Source: Micromussa lordhowensis
Taxonomy: Eukaryota; Cnidaria; Anthozoa; Scleractinia; Lobophylliidae
Assembly (NCBI GenBank): GCA_964020085.1
Contig: OZ026606.1
Location: forward strand, 15,278,849-15,342,848
Length of the DNA: 64,000 bases
Direction of reading: 5' to 3'
In this document: in pieces, positions 1 through 10,999 of the stretch
Layout: the number at the start of each line of letters is the position of its first letter
Position numbering within the stretch: the first letter of the stretch is position 1
Notes under the pieces: model-generated
Told to the model about the DNA's origin: nothing
The model's database searches: none
The model's input: only the letters and a program-made list of their open reading frames with translations
Translations under genes and position numbers: made by a program

Positions 1-33
1 TCAAAAACACCCTGGCGCAAATCGCATCATCTC

Positions 34-58
34 CTAATTAGAATGCACTTGAAGTGCA
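34..58. other. Paired short palindromes (ctaattag and 15-bp dyad), once per monomer
   Basis: Positions 34-41 read ctaattag, a perfect 8-bp palindrome with a TAATTA core. Positions 44-58 read tgcactt-g-aagtgca, 7-bp arms around one base. The same arrangement is present in nearly all 292 monomers. The common central substitution G51A leaves the arms intact. Such dyads are candidate protein-binding or cruciform sites; no function is shown here. Confidence 0.9.
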
Positions 59-126
59 AACATAGGAGAACATTTTGCTGCAAACCGCGGCTCCATAAGT
101 GTCCGTAGAGCAGAGTTATGACCAAT

Positions 127-208
127 TTGGCAAAGACACCTAAATCGGCCATTTTCTGAGATTTTGCCAAGGGGGGACCAAGGCAAAATGGCCAAAAAAG
201 TAGGCCGA
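127..208. other. Overlapping inverted repeats forming alternative hairpins, once per monomer
   Basis: Within one monomer: ttggcaaa (127-134) with tttgccaa (163-170); tcggcc (145-150) with ggccga (203-208); ggccatttt (147-155) with aaaatggcc (185-193); attttgcc (161-168) with ggcaaaat (182-189). The last two pairs share bases 185-189, and 163-168 is shared by two pairs, so the folds compete. The G6 run (171-176) sits in the loop of the inner hairpin. Arms are conserved in most copies of all three variants. Confidence 0.88.
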
Positions 209-438
209 CTATGGGGGCTTCAAAAACACCCTGGCGCAAATCGCATCATCTCCTAATTAGAATGCACTTGAAGTGCAAACATAGGAGAACATTTTGCTGC
301 AAACCGCGGCTCCATAAGTGTCCGTAGAGCAGAGTTATGACAAATTTGGCAAAGACACCTAAATCGGCCATTTTCTGAGATTTTGCCAAGGGGGGACCAA
401 GGCAAAATGGCCAAAAACGTAGGCCGACTATGGGGGCT

Positions 439-657
439 TCAAAAACACCCTGGCGCAAATCGCATCATCTCCTAATTAGAATGCACTTGAAGTGCAAACA
501 TAGGAGAACATTTTGCTGCAAACCGCGGCTCCATAAGTGTCCGTAGAGCAGAGTTATGACAAATTTGGCAAAGACACCTAAATCGGCCATTTTCTGAGAT
601 TTTGCCAAGGGGGGACCAAGGCAAAATGGCCAAAAAAGTAGGCCGACTATGGGGGCT
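439..657. repeat. Example monomer, variant B
   Basis: Identical in plan to variant A except that position 123 is A (gacaaattt). Haplotype A,C,A,A at 83/94/123/142. In the left domain B is one of three mixed variants; in the right domain it is essentially the only one, so it is the variant that expanded most recently in this window. Confidence 0.93.
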
Positions 658-1971
658 TCAAAGACACCCTGGCGCAAATCGCATCATCTCCTAATTAAAA
701 TGCACTTGAAGTGCAAACATAGGAGAACATTTTGCTGCATACCGCGGCGCCATAAGTGTCCGTAGAGCAGAGTTATGACAAATTTGGCAAAGACACCTTA
801 ATCGGCCATTTTCTGAGATTTTGCCAAGGGGGGACCAAGGCAAAATGGCCAAAAAAGCAGGCCGACTATGGGGGCTTCAAAAACACCCTGGCGCAAATCG
901 CATCATCTCCTAATTAGAATGCACTTGAAGTGCAAACATAGGAGAACATTTTGCTGCAAACCGCGGCTCCATAAGTGTCCGTAGAGCAGAGTTATGACCA
1001 ATTTGGCAAAGACACCTAAATCGGCCATTTTCTGAGATTTTGCCAAGGGGGGACCAAGGCAAAATGGCCAAAAAAGTAGGCCGACTATGGGGGCTTCAAA
1101 AACACCCTGGGGCAAATCGCATCATCTCCTAATTAGAATGCACTTGAAGTGCAAACATAGGAGAACATTTTGCTGCATACGGCGGCTCTATAAGTGTCCG
1201 TAGAGCAGAGTTATGACAAATTTGGCAAAGACACCTTAATCGGCCATTTTCTGAGATTTTGCCAAGGGGGGACCAAGGCAAAATGGCCAAAAAAGTAGGC
1301 CGACTATGGGGGCTTCAAAAACACCCTGCCGCAAATCGCATCATCTCCTAATTAGAATGCACTTGAAGTGCAAACATAGGAGAACATTTTGCTGCAAACC
1401 GCGGCTCCATAAGTGTCCGTAGAGCAGAGTTATGACCAATTTGGCAAAGACACCTAAATCGGCCATTTTCTGAGATTTTGCCAAGGGGGGACCAAGGCAA
1501 AATGGCCAAAAAAGTAGGCCGACTATGGGGGCTTCAAAAACACCCTGGCGCAAATCGCATCATCTCCTATTTAGAATGCACTTGAAGTGCAAACATAGGA
1601 GAACATTTTGCTGCAAACCGCGGCTCCATAAGTGTCCGTAGAGCAGAGTTATGAGAAATTTGGCAAAGACACCTAAATCGGCCATTTTCTGAGATTTTGC
1701 CAAGGGGGGACCAAGGCAAAATGGCCAAAAAAGTAGGCCGACTATGGGGGCTTCAAAAACACCCTGGCGCAAATCGCATCATCTCCTAATTAAAATGCAC
1801 TTGAAGTGCAAACATAGGAGAACATTTTGCTGCAAACCGCGGCTCCATAAGTGTCCGTAGAGCAGAGTTATGACCAATTTGGCAAAGACACCTAAATCGG
1901 CCATTTTCTGAGCTTTTGCCAAGGGGGGACCAAGGCAAAATGGCCAAAAAAGTAGGCCGACTATGGGGGCT

Positions 1972-2190
1972 TCAAAAACACCCTGCCGCAAATCGCATCA
2001 TCTCCTAATTAGAATGCACTTGAAGTGCAAACATAGGAGAACATTTTGCTGCATACCGCGGCTCTATAAGTGTCCGTAGAGCAGAGTTATGACAAATTTG
2101 GCAAAGACACCTTAATCGGCCATTTTCTGAGATTTTGCCAAGGGGGGACCAAGGCAAAATGGCCAAAAAAGTAGGCCGACTATGGGGGCT
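1972..2190. repeat. Example monomer, variant C
   Basis: Haplotype T,T,A,T: tgcatacc at 83, ctctataag at 94, gacaaattt at 123, ccttaatcgg at 142. T94 and T142 each create a stop (TAG, TAA) in the minus-strand frame that is open in A and B. Full C monomers are scattered singly or in pairs through the left domain. The last one I see begins near 31538 (marker bases at about 31620-31681). Confidence 0.93.
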
Positions 2191-5100
2191 TCAAAAACAC
2201 CCTGGCGCAAATCGCATCATCTCCTAATTAGAATGCACTTGAAGTGCAAACATAGGAGAACATTTTGCTGCAAACCGCGGCTCCATAAGTGTCCGTAGAG
2301 CAGAGTTATGACCAATTTGGCAAAGACACCTAAATCGGCCATTTTCTGAGATTTTGCCAAGGGGGGACCAAGGCAAAATGGCCAAAAAAGTAGGCCGACT
2401 ATGGGGGCTTCAAAAACACCCTGGCGCAAATCGCATCATCTCCTAATTAGAATGCAGTTGAAGTGCAAACATAGGAGAGCATTTTGCTGCAAACCGCGGC
2501 TCCATAAGTGTCCGTAGAGCAGAGTTATGACCAATTTGGCAAAGACACCTAAATCGGCCATTTTCTGAGATTTTGCCAAGGGGGGACCAAGGCAAAATGG
2601 CCAAAAAAGTAGGCCGACTATGGGGGCTTCAAAAACACCCTGCCGCAAATCGCATCATCTCCTAATTAGAATGCACTTGAAGTGCAAACATAGGAGAACA
2701 TTTTGCTGCAAACCGCGGCTCCATAAGTGTCCGTAGAGCAGAGTTATGACAAATTTGGCAAAGACACCCAAATCGGCCATTTTCTGAGATTTTGCCAAGG
2801 GGGGACCAAGGCAAAATGGCCAAAAACGTAGGCCGACTATGGGGGCTTCAAAAACACCCTGGCGCAAATCGCATCATCTCCTAATTAGAATGCACTTGAA
2901 GTGCAAACATAGGAGAACATTTTGCTGCAAACCGCGGCTCCATAAGTGTCCGTAGAGCAGAGTTATGACAAATTTGGCAAAGACACCTAAATCGGCCATT
3001 TTCTGAGATTTTGCCAAGGGGGGACCAAGGCAAAATGGCCAAAAAAGTAGGCCGACTATGGGGGCTTCAAAGACACCCTGGCGCAAATCGCATCATCTCC
3101 TAATTAGAATGCACTTGAAGTGCAAACATAGGAGAACATTTTGCTGCATACCGCGGCGCCATAAGTGTCCGTAGAGCAGAGTTATGACAAATTTGGCAAA
3201 GACACCTTAATCGGCCATTTTCTGAGATTTTGCCAAGGGGGGACCAAGGCAAAATGGCCAAAAAAGCAGGCCGACTATGGGGGCTTCAAAAACACCCTGG
3301 CGCAAATCGCATCATCTCCTAATTAGAATGCACTTGAAGTGCAAACATAGGAGAACATTTTGCTGCAAACCGCGGCTCCATAAGTGTCCGTAGAGCAGAG
3401 TTATGACCAATTTGGCAAAGACACCTAAATCGGCCATTTTCTGAGATTTTGCCAAGGGGGGACCAAGGCAAAATGGCCAAAAAAGAAGGCCGACTATGGG
3501 GGCTTCAAAAACACCCTGGCGCAAATCGCATCATCTCCTAATTAGAATGCACTTGAAGTGCAAACATAGGAGAACATTTTGCTGCAAACCGCGGCTCCAT
3601 AAGTGTCCGCAGAGCAGAGTTATGACCAATTTGGCAAAGACACCTTAATCGGCCATTTTCTGAGATTTTGCCAAGGGGGGACCAAAGCAAAATGGCCAAA
3701 AAAGTAGGCCGACTATGGGGGCTTCAAAAACACCCTGGCGCAAATCGCATCATCTCCTAATTAGAATGCACTTGAAGTGCAAACATAGGAGAACATTTTG
3801 CTGCAAACCGCGGCTCCATAAGTGTCCGTAGAGCAGAGTTATGACCAATTTGGCAAAGACACCTAAATCGGCCATTTTCTGAGATTTTGCCAAGGGGGGA
3901 CCAAGGCAAAATGGCCAAAAAAGTAGGCCGACTATGGGGGCTTCAAAAACACCCTGGGGCAAATCGCATCATCTCCTAATTAGAATGCACTTGAAGTGCA
4001 AACATAGGAGAACATTTTGCTGCATACGGCGGCTCTATAAGTGTCCGTAGAGCAGAGTTATGACAAATTTGGCAAAGACACCTTAATCGGCCATTTTCTG
4101 AGATTTTGCCAAGGGGGGACCAAGGCAAAATGGCCAAAAAAGTAGGCCGACTATGGGGGCTTCAAAAACACCCTGCCGCAAATCGCATCATCTCCTAATT
4201 AGAATGCACTTGAAGTGCAAACATAGGAGAACATTTTGCTGCAAACCGCGGCTCCATAAGTGTCCGTAGAGCAGAGTTATGACCAATTTGGCAAAGACAC
4301 CTAAATCGGCCATTTTCTGAGATTTTGCCAAGGGGGGACCAAGGCAAAATGGCCAAAAAAGTAGGCCGACTATGGGGGCTTCAAAAACACCCTGGCGCAA
4401 ATCGCATCATCTCCTAATTAGAATGCACTTGAAGTTCAAACATAGGAGAACATTTTGCTGCAAACCGCGGCTCCATAAGTGTCCGTAGAGCAGAGTTATG
4501 ACCAATTTGGCAAAGACACCTAAATCGGCCATTTTCTGAGATTTTGCCAAGGGGGGACCAAGGCAAAATGGCCAAAAAAGTAGGCCGACTATGGGGGCTT
4601 CAAAAACACCCTGGCGCAAATCGCATCATCTCCTAATTAAAATGCACTTGAAGTGCAAACATAGGAGAACATTTTGCTGCAAACCGCGGCTCCATAAGTG
4701 TCCGTAGAGCAGAGTTATGACCAATTTGGCAAAGACACCTAAATCGGCCATTTTCTGAGATTTCGCCAAGAGGGGACCAAGGCAAAATGGCCAAAAAAGT
4801 AGGCCGATTATGGGGGCTTCAAAAACACCCTGCCGCAAATCGCATCATCTCCTAATTAGAATGCACTTGAAGTGCAAACATAGGAGAACATTTTGCTGCA
4901 AACCGCGGCTCCATAAGTGTCCGTAGAGCAGAGTTATGACCAATTTGGCAAAGACACCTAAATCGGCCATTTTCTGAGATTTTGCCAAGGGGGGACCAAG
5001 GCAAAATGGCCAAAAGAGTAGGCCGACTATGGGGGCTTCAAAAACACCCTGGCGCAAATCGCATCATCTCTCAATTAGAATGCACTTGAAGTGCAAACAT

Positions 5101-6351
5101 AGGAGAACATTTTGCTGCATACCGCGGCTCTATAAGTGTCCGTAGACCAGAGTTATGACAAATTTGGCAAAGACACCTTACTCGGCCTTTTTCTGAGATT
5201 TTGCCAAGGGGGGACCAAGGCAAAATGGCCAAAAAAGTAGGCCGACTATGGGGGCTTCAAAAACACCCTGGCGCAAATCGCATCATCTCCTAATTAGAAT
5301 GCACTTGAAGTGCAAACATAGGAGAACATTTTGCTGCAAACCGCGGCCCCATAAGTGTCCGTAGAGCAGAGTTATGACCAACTTGGCAAAGACACCTAAA
5401 TCGGCCATTTTCTGAGATTTTGCCAAGGGGGCACCAAGGCAAAATGGCCAAAAAAGTAGGCCGACTATGGGGGCTTCAAAAACACCCTGGCGCAAATCGC
5501 ATCATCTCCTAATTAGAATGCACTTGAAGTGCAAACATAGGAGAACATTTTGCTGCATACCGCGGCTCTATAAGTGTCCGTAGAGCAGAGTTATGACAAA
5601 TTTGGCAAAGACACCTTAATCGGCCTTTTTCTGAGATTTTGCCAAGGGGGGACCTAGGCAAAATGGCCAAAAAAGTAGGCCGACTATGGGGGCTTCAAAA
5701 ACACCCTGCCGCAAATCGCATCATCTCCTAATTAGAATGCACTTGAAGTGCAAACATAGGAGAACATTTTGCTGCAAACCGCGGCTCCATAAGTGTCCGT
5801 AAAGCAGAGTTATGACCAATTTGGCAAAGACACCTAAATCGGCCATTTTCTGAGATTTTGCCAAGGGGGGACCAAGGCAAAATGGCCAAAAAAGTAGGCC
5901 GACTATGGGGGCTTCAAAAACACCCTGGCGCAAATCGCATCATCTCCTAATTAGAATGCACTTGAAGTGCAAACATAGGAGAACATTTTGCTGCAAACCG
6001 CGGCTCCATAAGTGTCCGTAGAGCAGAGTTATGACAAATTTAGCAAAGACACCTAAATCGGCCATTTTCTGAGATTTTGCCAAGGGGGGACCAAGGCAAA
6101 ATGGCCAAAAAAGTAGGCCGACTATGGGGGCTTCAAAAACACCCTGGCGCAAATCGCATCATCTCCTAATTAGAATGCACTTCAAGTGCAAACATAGGAG
6201 AACATTTTGCTGCAAACCGCGGCTCCATAAGTGTCCGTAGAGCAGAGTTATGACCAATTTGGCAAAGACACCTAAATCGGCCATTTTCTGAGATTTTGCC
6301 AAGGGGGGACCAAGGCAAAATGGCCAAAAAAGTAGGCCGACTATGGGGGCT

Positions 6352-8660
6352 TCAAAAACACCCTGCCGCAAATCGCATCATCTCCTAATTAGAATGCACT
6401 TGAAGTGCAAACATAGGAGAACATTTTGCTGCAAACCTCGGCTCCATAAGTGTCCGTAGAGCAGAGTTATGACCAATTTGGCAAAGACACCTAAATCGGC
6501 CATTTTCTGAGATTTTGCCAAGGGGGCACCAAGGCAAAATGGCCAAAAAAGTAGGCCGACTATGAGGGCTTCAAAAACACCCTGGCGCAAATCGCATCAT
6601 CTCCTAATTAGAATGCACTTGAAGTGCAAACATAGGAGAACATTTTGCTGCAAACCGCGGCTCCATAAGTGTCCGTAGAGCAGAGTTATGACCAATTTGG
6701 CAAAGACACCTAAATCGGCCATTTTCTGAGATTTTGCCAAGGGGGGACCAAGGCAAAATGGCCAAAAAAGTAGGCCGACTATGGGGGCTTCAAAAACACC
6801 CTGGCGCAAATCGCATCATCTCCTAATTAGAATGCACTTGAAGTGCAAACATAGGAGAACATTTTGCTGCAAACCGCGGCTCCATAAGTGTCCGCAGAGC
6901 AGAGTTATGACAAATTTAGCAAAGACACCTAAATCGGCCATTTTCTGAGATTTTGCCAAGGGGGGACCAAGGCAAAATGGCCAAAAAAGTAGGCCGACTA
7001 TGAGGGCTTCAAAAACACCCTGGCGCAAATCGCATCATCTCCTAATTAGAATGCACTTGAAGTGCAAACATAGGAGAACATTTTGCTGCAAACCGCGGCT
7101 CCATAAGTGTCCGTAGAGCAGAGTTATGACCAATTTGGCAAAGACACCTAAATCGGCCATTTTCTGAGATTTTGCCAAGGGGGGACCAAGGCAAAATGGC
7201 CAAAAAAGTAGGCCGACTATGGGGGCTTCAAAAACACCCTGCCGCAAATCGCATCATCTCCTAATTAGAATGCACTTGAAGTGCAAACATAGGAGAACAT
7301 TTTGCTGCAAACCGCGGCTCCATAAGTGTCCGTAGAGCAGAGTTATGACAAATTTGGCAAAGACACCTTAATCGGCCATTTTCTGAGATTTTGCCACGGG
7401 GGGACCAAGGCAAAATGGCCAAAAAAGTAGGCCGACTATGGGGGCTTCAAAAACACCCTGCCGCAAATCGCATCATCTCCTAATTAGAATGCACTTGAAG
7501 TGCAAACATAGGAGAACATTTTGCTGCAAACCGCGGCTCCATAAGTGTCCGTAGAGCAGGGTTATGACCAATTTGGCAAAGACACCTAAATCGGCCATTT
7601 TCTGAGATTTTGCCAAGGGGGCACCAAGGCAAAATGGCCAAAAAAGTAGGCCGACTATGAGGGCTTCAAAAACACCCTGGCGCAAATCGCATCATCTCCT
7701 AATTAAAATGCACTTGAAGTGCAAACATAGGAGAACATTTTGCTGCAAACCGCGGCTCCATAAGTGTCCGTAGAGCAGAGTTATGACCAATTTGGCAAAG
7801 ACACCTAAATCGGCCATTTTCTGAGATTTTGCCAAGGGGGGACCAAGGCAAAATGGCCAAAAAAGTAGGCCGACTATGGGGGCTTCAAAAACACCCTGGC
7901 GCAAATCGCATCATCTCCTAATTAGAATGCACTTGAAGTGCAAACATAGGAGAACATTTTGCTGCAAACCGCGGCTCCATAAGTGTCCGCAGAGCAGAGT
8001 TATGACAAATTTAGCAAAGACACCTAAATCGGCCATTTTCTGAGATTTTGCCAAGGGGGGACCAAGGCAAAATGGCCAAAAAAGTAGGCCGACTATGAGG
8101 GCTTCAAAAACACCCTGGCGCAAATCGCATCATCTCCTAATTAGAATGCACTTGAAGTGCAAACATAGGAGAACATTTTGCTGCAAACCGCGGCTCCATA
8201 AGTGTCCGTAGAGCAGAGTTATGACCAATTTGGCAAAGACACCTAAATCGGCCATTTTCTGAGATTTTGCCAAGGGGGGACCAAGGCAAAATGGCCAAAA
8301 AAGTAGGCCGACTATGGGGGCTTCAAAAACACCCTGCCGCAAATCGCATCATCTCCTAATTAGAATGCACTTGAAGTGCAAACATAGGAGAACATTTTGC
8401 TGCAAACCGCGGCTCCATAAGTGTCCGTAGAGCAGAGTTATGACAAATTTGGCAAAGACACCTTAATCGGCCATTTTCTGAGATTTTGCCACGGGGGGAC
8501 CAAGGCAAAATGGCCAAAAAAGTAGGCCGACTATGGGGGCTTCAAAAACACCCTGCCGCAAATCGCATCATCTCCTAATTAGAATGCACTTGAAGTGCAA
8601 ACATAGGAGAACATTTTGCTGCAAACCGCGGCTCCATAAGTGTCCGTAGAGCAGGGTTAT
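6352..8660. repeat. Five-monomer (1095 bp) tandem duplication
   Basis: Marker pairs 1095 bp apart: tatgaggg at 6565/7660 and 7003/8098, tgccacgg at 7397/8492, gcagggtt at 7560/8655, and ccgcagagc with tttagcaaag near 6893/7988. Two full copies and the start of a third are present. The third copy lacks the gggggcacc change found in the first monomer of the other two. Confidence 0.9.
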
Positions 8661-9443
8661 GACCAATTTGGCAAAGACACCTAAATCGGCCATTTTCTGA
8701 GATTTTGCCAAGGGGGGACCAAGGCAAAATGGCCAAAAAAGTAGGCCGACTATGGGGGCTTCAAAAACACCCTGCCGCAAATCGCATCATCTCCTAATTA
8801 AAATGCACTTGAAGTGCAAACATAGGAGAACATTTTGCTGCAAACCGCGGCTCCATAAGTGTCCGTAGAGCAGAGTTATGACCAATTTGGCAAAGACACC
8901 TAAATCGGCCATTTTCTGAGATTTTGCCAAGGGGGGACCAAGGCAAAATGGCCAAAAAAGTAGGCCGACTATGGGGGCTTCAAAAACACCCTGGCGCAAA
9001 TCGCATCATCTCTTAATTAGAATGCACTTGAAGTGCAAACATAGGAGAACATTTTGCTGCAAACCGCGGCTCCATAAGTGTCCGTAGAGCAGAGTTATGA
9101 CCAATTTGGCAAAGACACCTAAATCGGCCATTTTCTGAGATTTTGCCAAGGGGGGACCAAGGCAAAATGGCCAAAAAAGTAGGCCGACTATGGGGGCTTC
9201 AAAAACACCCTGGCGCAGATCGCATCATCTCCTAATTAGAATGCACTTGAAGTGCAAACATAGGAGAACATTTTGCTGCATACCGCGGCTCTATAAGTGT
9301 CCGTAGAGCAGAGTTATGACAAATTTGGCAAAGACACCTTAATCGGCCTTTTTCTGAGATTTTGCCAAGGGGGGACCAAGGCAAAATGGCCAAAAAAGTA
9401 GGCCGACTATGGGGGCTTCAAAAACACCCTGCCGCAAATCGCA

Positions 9444-9875
9444 TCATCTCCTAATTAGAATGCACTTGAAGTGCAAACATAGGAGAACATTTTGCTGCAA
9501 ACCGCGGCTCCATAAGTGTCCGTAGAGCAGAGTTATGACCAATTTGGCAAAGACACCTAAATCGGCCATTTTCTGAGATTTTGCCAAGGGGGGACCAAGG
9601 CAAAATGGCCAAAAAAGTAGGCCGACTATAAGGGCTTCAAAAACACCCTGCCGCAACTCGCAGCATCTCCTAATTAGAATGCACTTGAAGTGCAAACATA
9701 GGAGAACATTTTGCTGCAAACCGCGGCTCCATAAGTGTCCGTAGAGCAGAGTTATGACCAATTTGGCAAAGACACCTAAATCGGCCATTTTCTGAGATTT
9801 TGCCAAGGGGGCACCAAGGCAAAATGGCCAAAAAAGTAGGCCGACTATGGGGGCTTCAAAAACACCCTGGCGCAA
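9444..9875 (-). other. Read-through of the repeated open frame across two monomers
   Basis: The usual TGA of the minus-strand frame, read from tca on the plus strand, is changed at 9663 (t to g), giving TGC. The frame therefore runs 143 codons across two monomers. Nearby aaatcg is also changed to aactcg. It begins with TTG like every other copy, no neighbouring copy shares the change, and it looks like an accidental loss of a stop, not a gene. Confidence 0.85.
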
Positions 9876-10999
9876 ATCGCATCATCTCCTAATTAAAATG
9901 CACTTGAAGTGCAAACATAGGAGAACATTTTGCTGCAAACCGCGGCTCCATAAGTGTCCGTAGAGCAGAGTTATGACCAATTTGGCAAAGACACCTAAAT
10001 CGGCCATTTTCTGAGATTTTGCCAAGGGGGCACCAAGGCAAAATGGCCAAAAAAGTAGGCCGACTATGGGGGCTTCAAAAACACCCTGGCGCAAATCGCA
10101 TCATCTCCTAATTAAAATGCACTTGAAGTGCAAACATAGGAGAACATTTTGCTGCAAACCGCGGCTCCATAAGTGTCCGTAGAGCAGAGTTATGACCAAT
10201 TTGGCAAAGACACCTAAATCGGCCATTTTCTGAGATTTTGCCAAGGGGGGACCAAGGCAAAATGGCCAAAAAAGTAGGCCGACTATGGGGGCTTCAAAAA
10301 CACCCTGGCGCAAATCGCATCATCTCCTAATTAGAATGCACTTGAAGTGCAAACATAGGAGAACATTTTGCTGCAAACCGCGGCTCCATAAGTGTCCGTA
10401 GAGCAGAGTTATGACAAATTTGGCAAAGACACCTAAATCGGCCATTTTCTGAGATTTTGCCAAGGGGGGACCAAGGCAAAATGGCCAAAAAAGTAGGCCG
10501 ACTATGGGGGCTTCAAAAACACCCTGGCGCAAATCGCATCATCTCCTAATTAGAATGCTCTTGAAGTGCAAACATAGGAGAACATTTTGCTGCAAACCGC
10601 GGCTCCATAAGTGTCCGTAGAGCAGAGTTATGACAAATTTGGCAAAGACACCTAAATCGGCCATTTTCTGAGATTTTGCCAAGGGGGGACCAAGGCAAAA
10701 TGGCCAAAAAAGTAGGCCGACTATGGGGGCTTCAAAAACACCCTGGCGCAAATCGCATCATCTCCTAATTAGAATGCACTTGAAGTGCAAACATAGGAGA
10801 ACATTTTGCTGCAAACCGCGGCTCCATAAGTGTCCGTAGAGCAGAGTTATGACCAATTTGGCAAAGACACCTAAATCGGCCATTTTCTGAGATTTTGCCA
10901 AGGGGGGACCAAGGCAAAATGGCCAAAAAAGTAGGCCGACTATGGGGGCTTCAAAAACACCCTGCCGCAAATCGCATCATCTCCTAATTAGAATGCACT

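Larger units (their letters stand above)
1..219. repeat. Reference monomer, variant A
   Basis: This copy sets the numbering used throughout. Variant A carries A83 (tgcaaacc), C94 (ctccataag), C123 (gaccaattt) and A142 (cctaaatcgg). Landmarks within the unit: ctaattag palindrome 34-41, 15-bp palindrome 44-58, ccgcgg 85-90, G6 run 171-176, G5 run 213-217. A-type monomers are common to about 35.5 kb and nearly absent after that. Confidence 0.95.
27..239 (-). other. Representative 70-codon minus-strand open frame (not a gene)
   Basis: In A and B monomers the minus strand is open for 70 codons between a TTG and a TGA, and recurs every 73 codons because 219 is a multiple of 3. The predicted peptide is hydrophobic in its first half but I recognise no family. 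The start is TTG, not ATG; the first in-frame ATG is at 152-150 and would give 41 residues. Every full C monomer carries two in-frame stops, and hybrid monomers carry one. There is no sign of selection to keep it open, so it is treated as chance. Confidence 0.9.
395..4190. repeat. Diverged segmental repeat, 11-monomer then 13-monomer offset
   Basis: Rare variants aaaaacgtagg (416 and 2825), ttcaaagacacc (657 and 3066), gcggcgcc and aagcagg recur at 2409 bp, which is 11 monomers. The following rare variants, ctggggcaaatc (block from 1104 and 3951) and tacggcggctc, recur at 2847 bp, which is 13 monomers. The second block therefore carries two extra monomers (about 3286-3723) between shared flanks. 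One of these (3505-3723) is a recombinant haplotype (A,C,C,T). Confidence 0.85.

Noticed and set aside
171..217. G-quadruplex
   Set aside because: Each monomer has only two long G runs (G6, G5) about 37 bp apart, so a canonical four-run motif is missing. Long-loop forms cannot be judged by eye.
100..219. RNA polymerase III promoter or tRNA-derived origin
   Set aside because: The segment with gtagagcagagttatgac vaguely recalls tRNA-like boxes, but no A-box and B-box pair with proper spacing is present. The A6/T6 run alone is not evidence.
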